This document shows, one piece after another, positions 1 to 8,898 of a DNA stretch of 64,000 nt. Source of the DNA: Methanolacinia petrolearia DSM 11571 (GTDB lineage: Archaea; Halobacteriota; Methanomicrobia; Methanomicrobiales; Methanomicrobiaceae); the NCBI RefSeq assembly GCF_000147875.1, contig NC_014507.1, positions 372,001 through 436,000 on the forward strand. Reading direction: 5' to 3'. How positions within the stretch are numbered: position 1 is the stretch's first letter; every line of letters begins with the position of its first letter. The translations under genes were made by a program, and so were the position numbers. The notes under the pieces are model-generated. The model made no database searches. It worked only from the letters and a program-made list of their open reading frames with translations, and was not told the origin of the DNA.

Positions 1-624
1 ATGGTTAAACAGAAATTCGTCATAGAAAGAGCGAGAGTAAATGTAGACCCGGTCATTGACTACGAGGTCGGGGAGGCAGTACCTATCACGGGTACTACAA
101 ATCTTGAATGCGCAATAGATTACCCGTACAACCAGATCGATCTTTCCGGGGACAGCCTGACGCTGGCGGTCTATGAGGCTGATATGTATTACTCCGGAAA
201 GACCCAGAGCACATACAGGGTCTACAGCGACAGTACGCACCCGGGAAGAGATACTGTCGACCTGGACTCAAGGAGTTTTTCTTTTGAAATTCCTGCAGAC
301 ATCTCCGCACAGATGAAACCCGGGGATTATGTAGGTGTAATGAAATGCGAAGAGATCAAGTTCGAAAAGCCCTTCCTGTTTACCCTGCACGAAGAAGGAT
401 ACGGCAAAGAGCAGGCATCCGCAAGCCAGAATGTTGGTGAAGGACTTTCGGATCAGCCGCAGTCTACTAAAAAGACCGCTACTGCCACATCACAATATAC
501 GCGTTCTGCGACGACCCGGGCAACAACAGAACCCACGGCAAAGTCATCGGGACCAGGGCCGTTATTCTACATAATATCACTTTCATCCGTTGCGTGGGCG
601 GTATTGTACCGGAAGAGGAGGTGA
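1..624 (+). CDS. Exported protein with C-terminal membrane anchor, probably 5'-truncated
   Basis: The frame is open from the first base of the window, so the true N-terminus probably lies upstream; no signal peptide is visible. The visible 207 residues hold a beta-rich segment (about 1-130), a Thr/Ser/Ala-rich linker (about 140-185), then a hydrophobic helix closed by RKRR, a layout like archaeal cell-surface C-terminal sorting or anchor tails. The family is not recognised. It ends 5 bp before the next gene, whose ribosome-binding site lies inside its last codons, so it is the visible first gene of the pilus operon and may be a surface-exposed accessory component. Confidence 0.6.
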   Translation: MVKQKFVIERARVNVDPVIDYEVGEAVPITGTTNLECAIDYPYNQIDLSGDSLTLAVYEADMYYSGKTQSTYRVYSDSTHPGRDTVDLDSRSFSFEIPADISAQMKPGDYVGVMKCEEIKFEKPFLFTLHEEGYGKEQASASQNVGEGLSDQPQSTKKTATATSQYTRSATTRATTEPTAKSSGPGPLFYIISLSSVAWAVLYRKRR

Positions 625-628
625 ATAT

Positions 629-2356
629 ATGGATCTCGCGATTAACCAGGACCTTCTCTCCAAAATTACAATTGCAATCGTTATTGGTATAGTCATTGTG
701 GGTGCGATTATCGGCCTTAAGGTCGCAGGATTTCTTGGAGGGGATGAATCCGGAAGTATAACCTCAGGTCCGAATTCATTATCTACAGCTACGGAAAGTT
801 CGTCGACGATCAGAACCCAAACCTCATCACAAAGTACAAATGAAGATTCCGATGAAAAAGTCGTAGATTTTAACTGGACTTATAAGGATAAACCCTTTTC
901 AATAGACTTCACAATTGAAAATTCGACTTACAACTCCTTCAAAACGAATCATCCGTTATATTCTTCCGATGAAGAAACCGGCGATGTCATCACCGAATAT
1001 ATTGTAACAGACGGAGACGGCGGGCTTGTCAGGGGGCTTGCAAATTATATACTGGAGCAGTCGGTGGAGAACGGCTGGGGCGATTACGACACAATCATGA
1101 ACACGATTGCCTGTATAGAGCAGTTCGGACCGGGAGACTTTGAAAATACCGCGAACGACGGCAGCTACAGGTACCCGCTCGAAACGGTGTGGGAAGGCGA
1201 GGGCGACCGGGAGGATATGAGTATCCTTGCTGCGTCAATTCTTGATCAAATGGGATATCCTGTTGCGATCATGGTCTATCCGGACCAGTATGACCGCGGT
1301 CAGGTAATATGGGAATATCCTGCAATCGGTATCAGGTGCGAAGAGGGAACGGACGGTAAGACATATACGGTTCTCGGGAGCCTGCCTGTCGGAGACGTGA
1401 ACTGCTACATCCAGGCGGGTACCTTCAATATACCGTCCATGCAAAGTTTCAAACCCGAAAACGGTTATTTTGAAGGAAACGGGGCTGTCGAATATTCCGG
1501 CGGACAGACCGCTGCCGCCGGAGAAGTTTCATGGGATATTCCTGCCGCTACACTGGAAACACCCGAAAATTTCACTACCCGGCCCGGAATGGTGCCGGTT
1601 GTATGCAGAATTGAAAATGCATCCTGGGTTGCCGGTGATTCATACGTGTATATCGACGTACTCAACTCGTCAGTACTTCCCGGCGAGATCCCCGGGGAGC
1701 TTTCAAAGGCCGAACCCGTAATATTCGATTCTTTGATCGACCCGGAAAATGGCATAGAGATCGTCCGCGACGATGAGATAGACTCTACCATGACACCCCT
1801 GCTTAGGAGACCGTCTCCACTGGAAGAGATATCTGATACGGAGTTTAAGGCCGGTATTTCCGAGTTTCTCGGACTTCCGCCCGGTCCTGTCGGCCTGGTG
1901 GATGAGATCAACGAGGCAAACAACGCCCTGGAGGACGAGTACTGGGAGAACGTATGGTACGATACGAATGTGAACTATTATGACCAGACCTGGTACCTCA
2001 ATGTCATTAATTACGAGATCGCCGAGCCCGTGCTGCTTTACACGAAATCGAACGAGATCTATGTATCGCCACCGTCGGCATGGAGAATAGAATGTGTTGC
2101 CCGGCCGGTAGATCCTCCCGACAGGGATCTTGATGAAATATCCTCATTTTCCGATATAAGAATTGCAGTCTTCAGGGTGGACGAGGATAACGGAACCGCA
2201 GAACTTGCAGGGGAGATGTCTTACGGTTATAAGACCGGGCAGGAGAACGTGAAGTATCTTCCTTTCTATGAAACCGGAAACTTCTACATTGCCGTCTTTG
2301 TAAGAAACTGCGAAGCTGAAATCTCCATCCAGGTGCACGGCAGGGGAGCGGCCTGA
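629..2356 (+). CDS. Membrane-anchored transglutaminase-fold protein of the pilus operon, catalytic Cys absent
   Basis: 575 residues from ATG 629, chosen because GAGGAGGTGA sits just upstream; an earlier in-frame start at 590 would overlap the preceding gene. Residues 10-35 form one membrane helix, then a Ser/Thr linker and a large extracytoplasmic part. Residues 180-215 match the transglutaminase-like pattern YPxETxxxGxGDCED followed by a hydrophobic helix and GYPVA, but the motif here reads GDRED, with Arg194 where the family has its nucleophilic Cys, and no His-Trp motif follows. I infer a non-enzymatic fold used for binding or assembly. Only 2 bp separate it from the ATPase gene. Confidence 0.7.
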   Translation: MDLAINQDLLSKITIAIVIGIVIVGAIIGLKVAGFLGGDESGSITSGPNSLSTATESSSTIRTQTSSQSTNEDSDEKVVDFNWTYKDKPFSIDFTIENSTYNSFKTNHPLYSSDEETGDVITEYIVTDGDGGLVRGLANYILEQSVENGWGDYDTIMNTIACIEQFGPGDFENTANDGSYRYPLETVWEGEGDREDMSILAASILDQMGYPVAIMVYPDQYDRGQVIWEYPAIGIRCEEGTDGKTYTVLGSLPVGDVNCYIQAGTFNIPSMQSFKPENGYFEGNGAVEYSGGQTAAAGEVSWDIPAATLETPENFTTRPGMVPVVCRIENASWVAGDSYVYIDVLNSSVLPGEIPGELSKAEPVIFDSLIDPENGIEIVRDDEIDSTMTPLLRRPSPLEEISDTEFKAGISEFLGLPPGPVGLVDEINEANNALEDEYWENVWYDTNVNYYDQTWYLNVINYEIAEPVLLYTKSNEIYVSPPSAWRIECVARPVDPPDRDLDEISSFSDIRIAVFRVDEDNGTAELAGEMSYGYKTGQENVKYLPFYETGNFYIAVFVRNCEAEISIQVHGRGAA

Positions 2357-2358
2357 TA

Positions 2359-4104
2359 ATGAATGAGACAGAAATTACCGGGGAGAATGCATATTCTTTC
2401 GAGGAAATTCCATCCCCCGGGACTGAAACAAATCCCGTTGAATCATCTTCTCCCCCGCTCAAAGACGGCCTGACAGGGAAACTGGATAATTTTCTTAATT
2501 CTCTTAACAGAAAGAAGGAAAAATCCGGCAAATCGGATTCAAATGATACTTTGTCCATGCTTGTCGGCATGCTGAAGCAGGTGAAGGCAGGGGAGACCGA
2601 TCCCGTCGAAGAACTGCTTCCACATGACCCTTATGCAGAGACCCCGCCGCTTCCTCCTCTCGCTCCTGATGAAGAGGGGTGGGTAATCGACAGGTACTGG
2701 CTGGTTCCCCCTTTTACCTACGTTAAGATCATGAAGAACTGGGAGATGGATCTCGAGTATGTCATCGTCGAACCGAAGGTAAGTGAGAAGGAGTTCGTAC
2801 TTCTTGAAGAGACCTACGAAGAGCTCAGGAACGTTCTCATCTACACCTCCCCCCACCAGAAAGACGAAGTGGCATTCGAGGAAAGGAAGGTTAAAAGAAT
2901 CATTCGATCCTTCGATCCCGAAATTCCGGACGACAGGCTTGAGATCCTGATATATTTCCTGAAACGCAATTTTGCCGGATACGGGAAGATCGATCCTCTC
3001 ATGAAGGACGCAAATATAGAAGATATCACCTGCAACGGCAAGGACATGCCGATCTTCATTTATCACCGGAAATATGCCAACCTTGCAACGAACATCACCT
3101 TCGGTGACGAAGAGCTTAACAAATACGCTCTTAAGATCGCACAGAAAGCCGACAAGCAGATGTCGCTTACGACTCCTCTCGTCGATGCCGCCCTGCCCGG
3201 GGGTTCGAGGGCGCAACTTACATACAGTGACATAATCTCATCCAAGGGCAGTTCGTTCACAATACGCAAGTTCAAGGCAGACCCGATGACTCCGGTAGAC
3301 CTCATTACACTCGGCACCTACAGCTCCGAGCTCATGGCAGTAATCTGGCTGTGTGTCGAGAACAACAAGAGCATGATCATCGTCGGGGGTACGGCGAGCG
3401 GCAAGACATCGACGATGAACGCAGCGTCCTTTTTCATCCCTCCCGTATCGAAGACAGTCTCTATTGAGGATACACGTGAGATACAGCTCCCACATAAGAA
3501 CTGGCTTCCCCTTGTAACCCGTGAGGGCGGGAAAAATTTCGATATGGGCGACGTGGACATGTTTACCCTTCTCAAGGCCTCCCTCAGGCAGAGGCCGGAG
3601 TTCATCATTGTCGGCGAGGTGAGAGGTAAAGAGGCCCAGACGCTTTTCCAGGCGATGAATACGGGCCATACGACATTTTCAACCCTGCATGCAGGCGGCG
3701 TGAGGGAGGCGATAAACAGGCTGACCCATGACCCGATCAACGTTCCGCCCGTTATGTTCGGCGCACTTGATCTGATGCTTATACAGGGATTGCAGTTCAA
3801 TGCGGGCATAGGGTACAGGCGTTGCCTTTCGCTGAACGAGATGTATGCCGACGAGGGTACGATCCGGTGGAACCCGCTATACGAGTGGGATCTAAGGAGC
3901 GATAAGTTCGAGAGGAAATATAACGAATCAAGGGTTCTTGAAAGCATCGCATATACCCATGGGTGGACGGACGATGAGCTCAGCAGGCAGATCGATATAA
4001 GAAAGAGGCTTCTTGAACGGCTTTGCGAGAAGAAGATCTACGATATCAACGAGATATCGCATTTCATCCACGAGCTGAGGAAGAAGACATACAATGCAGA
4101 TTAA
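2359..4104 (+). CDS. Type II/IV secretion (pilus assembly) ATPase
   Basis: 581 residues. An acidic, poorly ordered N-terminus (about 1-110) is followed by a GspE/VirB11/TadA-type ATPase. Walker A is GGTASGKTS (about 342-350), the Asp box follows at IEDTRE, Walker B is EFIIVGEVRG, and the His box is TGHTTFSTLHAGG. This family hydrolyses ATP at the cytoplasmic membrane to drive pilin polymerisation. It overlaps the following TadC/FlaJ-like gene by 11 bp, the normal archaeal pairing. The function of the complex (adhesive pilus or protein secretion) cannot be told from sequence. Long frames on the opposite strand are codon shadows. Confidence 0.95.
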   Translation: MNETEITGENAYSFEEIPSPGTETNPVESSSPPLKDGLTGKLDNFLNSLNRKKEKSGKSDSNDTLSMLVGMLKQVKAGETDPVEELLPHDPYAETPPLPPLAPDEEGWVIDRYWLVPPFTYVKIMKNWEMDLEYVIVEPKVSEKEFVLLEETYEELRNVLIYTSPHQKDEVAFEERKVKRIIRSFDPEIPDDRLEILIYFLKRNFAGYGKIDPLMKDANIEDITCNGKDMPIFIYHRKYANLATNITFGDEELNKYALKIAQKADKQMSLTTPLVDAALPGGSRAQLTYSDIISSKGSSFTIRKFKADPMTPVDLITLGTYSSELMAVIWLCVENNKSMIIVGGTASGKTSTMNAASFFIPPVSKTVSIEDTREIQLPHKNWLPLVTREGGKNFDMGDVDMFTLLKASLRQRPEFIIVGEVRGKEAQTLFQAMNTGHTTFSTLHAGGVREAINRLTHDPINVPPVMFGALDLMLIQGLQFNAGIGYRRCLSLNEMYADEGTIRWNPLYEWDLRSDKFERKYNESRVLESIAYTHGWTDDELSRQIDIRKRLLERLCEKKIYDINEISHFIHELRKKTYNAD

Positions 4105-5896
4105 TACGTTCGTCGAGTCGCTTCTGGATGTAAAAAAACTGGGAAGATCGCTTAAGGGAGCCCGGCTTCCGATCAATCCCAACCTCTATCTCCATTTCTG
4201 TATTATACTTACGCTTCTCAGCGCTTTTGCACTGCTTATCGTTCAGCTGTTTCTTCTCGTATTCGGAGTGGAGTTTAATCTGATTCCCATTCTTCCGTAT
4301 TCGATATCGCAGCTGCTGGTATTCGTTATCGCCGTGTTCGCGATCTTTGCTGCTTTGTTCTACTACCCGTCTCTTGTTGCAGCAGGGAGGAAGACCAGGA
4401 TAGATATCGATCTTCCGTATGCACTTACATACATGGAGGCGCTTTCGACGAACGTCACCCTGTATTCCCTGTTTAAGAGCGTCTTTGAAGCCGAGGACCT
4501 CTACGGGGAGGTTTCGCATGAATGCGGGATGATTGTCAGGGATGTCGAGATCTTCGGGGAGGATCTTCTTACTGCTATGAGAAACCTGCAGAAGATAACG
4601 CCTTCGGAGAATTTTGCAGACCTCTTAAATGATCTGGCTTTGGTTTTCAGGACCGGCGGAAATCTTAAGGAGTTCTTCAATTCGCGTTCCGACAGTTACA
4701 GGGAGCTTGCCCGGCAGGAGCTGGAGGCGACTCTCCAGATTATGGAGATGATTGCCGAGGTGTACGTGACCGCCTTTGTTGCAGGGCCGATTGCGCTTAT
4801 AATCATGCTGGTTGCGCAGAACCTTTCCGGGAGAGGGCAGCTCGGCGGGATCATGCCGCTCATGTATGTCGGTCTTCCCCTGGGTGCGATAGCGCTGATC
4901 ATGATCCTCTACTACCTTCTTCCGAGCGACAACCTCACGATCTCCCACCAGGAGATCAGGGAGACCGAGTTTACAGACGAAATCATCGAAGAGAAAACCG
5001 AGAAAGAGTATGATCCCGGTTTCTTCAAGAATCTGGAGAAGCGGAAGAAGTTCCTGATGGTCGAAAAGATCCTGAGAGATCCGTTCAGGTTTTACATATC
5101 CGACTACCAGGTCGGGCTCTTCTTCGGGCTGGCATTTTCCATGATTGTTGCGTGGCAGTATGTTTCCGGCGGGGTTGCGGCAATCTTTCCGGAGTTCACG
5201 TTTGAGGTTTTCATCTGCCTCTTCGTCATCGCCCTCGTTCTTCCGGTATCGATTGCGTATGAGTCGAGGAAGATGTACACGAGGAGGGTCGAGGCCCAGA
5301 TGCCGGAGTTCCTCAGGGATATTGCAGATATGAAGGATCTCGGAATGACGCTCCAGACCGCGATCGAGATGGTGTCGAGTTCGAAGCTGGGACTGCTTTC
5401 GTCCGAGCTGAAGATCGCGTCGAGGGAGGTTAAGTGGGGCTACAGCGTTTCGAGTGCACTTGTTCGCATGGAGGAGAGGATAGGTCTCGTTTCCGTGAAG
5501 CGTGCGATATCCCTTATTGTGAAGGCGAGCGAGATTACCGATCAGTTGAGAGACATACTCACGATTGCAATAAGCGATCTGGATCACTACCTGAAGATGC
5601 AGTCGAAGAGGTTCAATGTCTCTTTTGTCTATCTTGCTGTGATCTATCTCTCGTTCGGCATCTATCTCTACTGCTCCTACCAGCTGAACGATTCCTTCGT
5701 GGCGAGTTTCGAGGATCTCGACGTTACCTTTGATATTACGGGGAATCTCCGCGACATGTTCAGGGTGGGGATTATCATCGGAGGTTTTTCGGGTATAATG
5801 GCCGGACAGCTGAGCTCGAACAACATCCTTGCAGGGCTTAAGCACACGATTATCTTCCTGATCGCATCGATTGTGCTCTTCGTGTATATTCTATGA
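4094..5896 (+). CDS. Type II secretion system F-domain membrane platform protein (TadC/FlaJ-like)
   Basis: 600 residues with two halves. Each has a cytoplasmic helical T2SSF-type domain bounded by membrane helices (about 30-60, 70-95, 215-245, 250-275, then 340-365, 370-395, 515-535, 550-600), as in archaeal FlaJ/TadC proteins. It is the inner-membrane platform on which the ATPase encoded just upstream works. The start ATG 4094 overlaps the ATPase end by 11 bp, suggesting translational coupling; the pilin-like gene follows 15 bp downstream. Length and topology are normal for the archaeal family. Confidence 0.93.
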   Translation: MQINTFVESLLDVKKLGRSLKGARLPINPNLYLHFCIILTLLSAFALLIVQLFLLVFGVEFNLIPILPYSISQLLVFVIAVFAIFAALFYYPSLVAAGRKTRIDIDLPYALTYMEALSTNVTLYSLFKSVFEAEDLYGEVSHECGMIVRDVEIFGEDLLTAMRNLQKITPSENFADLLNDLALVFRTGGNLKEFFNSRSDSYRELARQELEATLQIMEMIAEVYVTAFVAGPIALIIMLVAQNLSGRGQLGGIMPLMYVGLPLGAIALIMILYYLLPSDNLTISHQEIRETEFTDEIIEEKTEKEYDPGFFKNLEKRKKFLMVEKILRDPFRFYISDYQVGLFFGLAFSMIVAWQYVSGGVAAIFPEFTFEVFICLFVIALVLPVSIAYESRKMYTRRVEAQMPEFLRDIADMKDLGMTLQTAIEMVSSSKLGLLSSELKIASREVKWGYSVSSALVRMEERIGLVSVKRAISLIVKASEITDQLRDILTIAISDLDHYLKMQSKRFNVSFVYLAVIYLSFGIYLYCSYQLNDSFVASFEDLDVTFDITGNLRDMFRVGIIIGGFSGIMAGQLSSNNILAGLKHTIIFLIASIVLFVYIL

Positions 5897-5911
5897 AATG
5901 GAGGTTTTAGG

Positions 5912-6895
5912 ATGAAAGGAGTAAGAGAGTTGAAGATTTCAGGGGAAGTTTCCTGCAAAAGGAATTTGGAGGAAGCGGTTGCTCCCGTGATCGCACTGAT
6001 GCTGATTCTTGCGGTTGTTGCAACATTCATCAGCCTTTATTCGACGGAGTATCTCCCGGGTTTGAAGGAGCAGTCAGAGATTGCTCAGGTTTCGGAGGTA
6101 AAAGAGGCATTCATGGATTTTTCAAACGATATCGGGCATATCGTGAGTGAGAAGAAGGGTGCGTCCTATGGTCATACGATCCCGCTTGGTGCGGGTGATG
6201 TTATCATGAGCCCGGAGAAGTCGAGCGGGACATTGTCGGTCAGTGACGCCGGGACAATCTTTGATGTATACAACGACTCATCCGGCGATCCGGTTGCATC
6301 TGCCGGAATGGTAAAGGCGGAGTTTAAGCCGTCGTATACATTCTGGGAGGGGCAGGGCTACAGCTGGCAGTATGGCTACATAAATGTGACAAAGGATGAT
6401 ATCGAGGTTCCGCTTGAGGACTATACGATGGCGGATGTTACCGGTAGTGAGGAATTTTCTGCTTTTGCTGAGTCTTTGATTGATTTTGAAGATGCGGGAT
6501 TCTATAATTCTACGTCCGGGGAGACCGAATTGTCTTCGCTTGAGATCGATCTTGTCACCTTCGTTCAGGGGGATAAGAATTTCGTGAGCGGAAACAGTGC
6601 TGCTGTGCTGAAGATTCTTGCAAGGGAGAATGCAACTTCGTTTAATACGAGCTATCTTTCATTCAGGTTCGAAAACAGTACCGGAAGCGATGTGATCCCT
6701 GAGTTTTCCGTTTTCCTCTTCGATAAAATTGAGACCGAGATGGAGGCTCTTCACGATAGTTATGGCAATGTTCCTTCGCCTGAGGTAACCCGCGTTTCGG
6801 GCGGTTATGATACCATCGTCCTTGATATGAGCGAATCACCGTCACCTGTCCTGGTCGGGATCGATTCGCTTGAGGTTGTGGTTTCGACTTCGTGA
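5912..6895 (+). CDS. Archaeal type IV pilin-like protein (DUF1628-type N-terminus)
   Basis: 327 residues from ATG 5912, preceded by GGAGG at 5899. Residues about 24-48 carry a charged segment ending KRNLEE and then the hydrophobic stretch AVAPVIALMLILAVVATF, the hallmark of archaeal type IV pilin-like proteins (AVSPVIG-type N-termini) processed by a class III signal peptidase. The rest is a large extracytoplasmic domain of unknown structure, much longer than a simple pilin, so it may be a minor or tip pilin. It is the last gene of the operon; the SMR gene beyond it runs towards it. Confidence 0.85.
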   Translation: MKGVRELKISGEVSCKRNLEEAVAPVIALMLILAVVATFISLYSTEYLPGLKEQSEIAQVSEVKEAFMDFSNDIGHIVSEKKGASYGHTIPLGAGDVIMSPEKSSGTLSVSDAGTIFDVYNDSSGDPVASAGMVKAEFKPSYTFWEGQGYSWQYGYINVTKDDIEVPLEDYTMADVTGSEEFSAFAESLIDFEDAGFYNSTSGETELSSLEIDLVTFVQGDKNFVSGNSAAVLKILARENATSFNTSYLSFRFENSTGSDVIPEFSVFLFDKIETEMEALHDSYGNVPSPEVTRVSGGYDTIVLDMSESPSPVLVGIDSLEVVVSTS

Positions 6896-6903
6896 TCCTG
6901 TGT

Positions 6904-7236
6904 TTAAACTGCCGCCGGATTTTCGCTCAGGTTCAGCATTATGACTCCTGCGACGATTACAATGATCGACAGGACTTTCATCGAACTGGCGGGCTCCTTG
7001 AAATAAAGAATCCCGATCATCGATACCAGCAGGATTCCCATTCCCGCCCAGATCGCGTAGGCGAAGCTGAGATCGAAGTGCTTTAAGGCGAAGATGAAGA
7101 CCGTAAACGAGATCCCCCAGAAGACGAAGGTCAGTATCGAGGCGTAGATATTGGAAAAGCCGTCCGAGAGTTTCATGCAGGTCGAACCGGCAAGTTCCAT
7201 CAGGATTCCTGTGGCAAGGAGAAGCCAGCGCATCAT
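6904..7236 (-). CDS. Small multidrug resistance (SMR/EmrE-like) transporter
   Basis: 110 residues, four hydrophobic helices, the normal SMR length. Helix 1 carries the membrane Glu in GILMELAGSTCMKLS, which in the family couples proton import to export of cationic drugs or guanidinium; helix 3 has the usual AYAIWAGMG motif. SMR proteins work as antiparallel or paired dimers in the cytoplasmic membrane; no partner SMR gene lies beside it, so a homodimer is likely. It converges on the pilus operon with an 8-bp gap. The exact substrate is unknown. Confidence 0.93.
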   Translation of the reverse strand: MMRWLLLATGILMELAGSTCMKLSDGFSNIYASILTFVFWGISFTVFIFALKHFDLSFAYAIWAGMGILLVSMIGILYFKEPASSMKVLSIIVIVAGVIMLNLSENPAAV

Positions 7237-7412
7237 GCCGGACCACCTGATTTTTTATTGAGAACCATGTTTTCTTTTTTCTCGCTGGGGGTTATTATTG
7301 TGTTTGTGGAGGTGTGGATAAGCTGGACTCTCTAATTCAAAATGGAATTGCAGCAGGTGTTATAGAATAAATTATCGAGATCCTTTTGCCATTCCCCGGA
7401 TTTCTATATTTA

Positions 7413-7826
7413 TTATTCGGACTTTTTGTCAATCCTTTTCAATAGCCCAAATATCCCTAAAAAGAAGAAACATCCACATACCACAGAGATAATATTATTT
7501 GCCTCCAATTGGATTTGTTCTAAAAGAACTAGTACAATAAGCCATGTGACAAACGCGACAACAGAAGCTTTAAGCCCGGTACATCTCTCACGGATCTCTG
7601 TCTTATCACTCTCATCTACCGGCTCTTTTCCGGATATCAGGTACATGCTGATGAAAAAACCGATAAAAGGAAAGATTATCCACGGCCCGATAAAGACCCA
7701 GCCTGATACGGCATCTTTAGTCATGGTATTGTGACAGAGAATATTTAGGAAGAAATACGCGAATATCAAACATACGTAGATAAAAAATCCCCATTCTTTT
7801 ATTTTTTTAAAATTCTCTGTAGTCAT
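7413..7826 (-). CDS. Four-helix membrane protein of the shared-promoter cluster (unit 1)
   Basis: 137 residues with four predicted membrane helices (about 12-32, 42-65, 85-105, 110-130) joined by a short charged loop near 68-84. I do not recognise the family. It is the only gene of the first unit: upstream, at 8012-8041, is the TTCGGTCACAA/TATA promoter used by the other units, followed by a leader of about 165 nt that partly resembles theirs. Base composition is more AT-rich than the pilus operon. Two-pairs-of-helices proteins this small can be immunity, holin-like or sensor proteins, but nothing here decides between them. Confidence 0.7.
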   Translation of the reverse strand: MTTENFKKIKEWGFFIYVCLIFAYFFLNILCHNTMTKDAVSGWVFIGPWIIFPFIGFFISMYLISGKEPVDESDKTEIRERCTGLKASVVAFVTWLIVLVLLEQIQLEANNIISVVCGCFFFLGIFGLLKRIDKKSE

Positions 7827-7990
7827 GATATCACACTTAGAATTAATGCCCGGTTTTTAACATCCCAGAACAAAAGAATATCATTTTAATCGGGGAGGAC
7901 ACCACAGTTGAATTGCCGGGAACAGCTTAAAGCTGCATCAGTGGCCGTTTCTGGCCGGTGGGCAAAACCCGTGTACATCTGTTTGATACT
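7827..7990 (-). ncRNA. 5' leader of unit 1, divergent member of the shared leader family
   Basis: The TATA box centred near 8017 predicts a transcript start around 7990, leaving about 164 untranslated nt before ATG 7826. The leader keeps the family order: a hairpin (TATCAAACAGATG), then GGGTTTTGCCC, then CGGCCAGAAACGGCC, and it is recognisably related to the leaders at 12.3, 15.8 and 19.6 kb although much of the rest differs. A function such as stability control or regulated translation is inference. Confidence 0.45.
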
Positions 7991-8011
7991 ACATACATGA
8001 CTTTTTGAGTT

Positions 8012-8041
8012 GATCATAAAAACCTCTTGTGACCGAATCGT
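8012..8041 (-). promoter_or_regulatory. Shared promoter P1 (TTCGGTCACAA box plus TATA)
   Basis: Read on the minus strand: ACGATTCGGTCACAAGAGG (8041-8023) directly followed by TTTTTATGATC (8022-8012). The first block is nearly identical in seven places in this cluster and always touches the TATA-like block. It sits where the BRE and an activator site would be, so I infer a common regulator or an unusually extended BRE. Confidence 0.65.
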
Positions 8042-8131
8042 CTAAATTCAAAGGGCGATGTCACGCCAGCCTCTATAGAACTAAATTTCATGTTGTATGC
8101 GCAGGAGCATAGCATACGTAAAAAGCAAAAT

Positions 8132-8545
8132 TTAATCTTTTTCCATCGTGCGATTTTGAGCCATGGTTGAAATCTCAATGTCTTTTTCTGTAAGTACAGA
8201 AATGGCAAGAGAGTTGGAACGCTCAATAAGTAACGTAAACTCCTGCAGAGCACCTTCATCAATAGATATTTTAAACAGGTATTCTCCTCCGTCGTCGTTC
8301 TTGAAGGAAGATTTCTTTTTACCACCTGCCTTAACCCAAAAAGTTTCTGAGCAGACTTGAGTATTGTTGTGAGTGCCGTTTACACCGAATATTGTTATGT
8401 TCACTTCATGTGGTGCTTTATCGTCGTTATATATGCTAAAAAGTGAAGGGGGGTTGACCCCATCGTCCAAATGCTCAGATCCAATCAAGTAAATAATCGC
8501 TATAATTGCCAGGATCAAACTCCCAAACAACGCCGTCACTTTCAT
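8132..8545 (-). CDS. Small membrane-anchored extracytoplasmic protein, family A copy 1 (unit 2)
   Basis: 137 residues: an N-terminal membrane helix (about 5-22), then a beta-rich extracytoplasmic domain with an N-glycosylation-type NGTHNNT segment and a C-terminal charged tail. Family unknown. It is closely related to the protein at 12558-12965, and the 149-residue protein at 17735-18184 has the same architecture with little sequence identity. ATG 8545 begins MKVTALFG. Its own promoter P2 lies at 8656-8685, giving a leader of about 90 nt. The domain looks like an Ig-like or stalk fold (inference from strand pattern). Confidence 0.7.
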   Translation of the reverse strand: MKVTALFGSLILAIIAIIYLIGSEHLDDGVNPPSLFSIYNDDKAPHEVNITIFGVNGTHNNTQVCSETFWVKAGGKKKSSFKNDDGGEYLFKISIDEGALQEFTLLIERSNSLAISVLTEKDIEISTMAQNRTMEKD

Positions 8546-8655
8546 TTCAGTTCAACCTCTCACTGATATGCAGCAATTTAATCCTTCATTTCGCTGATCT
8601 GTCGGGTAAAATCCACGGTACATCATTTTGGTGCTCCCTGAATGATTTTTAACTT

Positions 8656-8685
8656 GATTATAAAAACCTCTTGTGACCGAATCGT
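8656..8685 (-). promoter_or_regulatory. Shared promoter P2
   Basis: Minus strand: ACGATTCGGTCACAAGAGG (8685-8667) then TTTTTATAATC (8666-8656). The predicted start near 8635 gives a 90-nt leader to ATG 8545 that contains a related motif (GATGTACC followed by GGATTTTACCCGAC). The gene controlled is the 137-residue protein at 8132-8545. Confidence 0.65.
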
Positions 8686-8756
8686 CGAATCATGAAATAG
8701 TAATACCTAATATTTCATCTAACATAATACCTTCAATCATCCGAGAATGCAGGGGA

Positions 8757-8898
8757 TTATAGAGAATTGAATGTATTCAAAAGACTAATGAACAGACTGG
8801 TCGCCAAGCACAATACAGAGAGCGCTATGGAGGTTTTTTTCAATATGCCTCCCAGTCCTGCGATACCGAGACCAAGTAAGGAAAAAAGATAATTTTTC
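8757..8898 (-). pseudogene. C-terminal remnant of a small two-helix membrane protein, broken by the IS element
   Basis: On the minus strand a frame runs from the IS edge to the TAA at 8757-8759 and encodes two hydrophobic helices (LFSLLGLGIAGLGGIL and IALSVLCLATSLFISLL) joined by KKTS. Removing the IS and one copy of the 8-bp duplication continues the same frame into 9886-9930 for about 14 more codons before a stop, with no good start codon. It would have been the third gene after 11132-12265 and 9949-11121, so this unit once ended in a small membrane protein. The frame is too short for the usual ORF cut-offs. Confidence 0.5.
8891..8898. repeat. Left target-site duplication of the IS
   Basis: AATTTTTC, repeated exactly at 9878-9885 on the other side of the element. 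Exact 8-bp duplications mark a complete and fairly recent insertion. Confidence 0.85.

Noticed and set aside
4625-5845. 406-codon frame on the minus strand inside the membrane platform gene
   Set aside because: It is the codon shadow of a strongly supported secretion gene, has no ribosome-binding site and no protein-like pattern. The same holds for 3318-3947 and 2539-3216.
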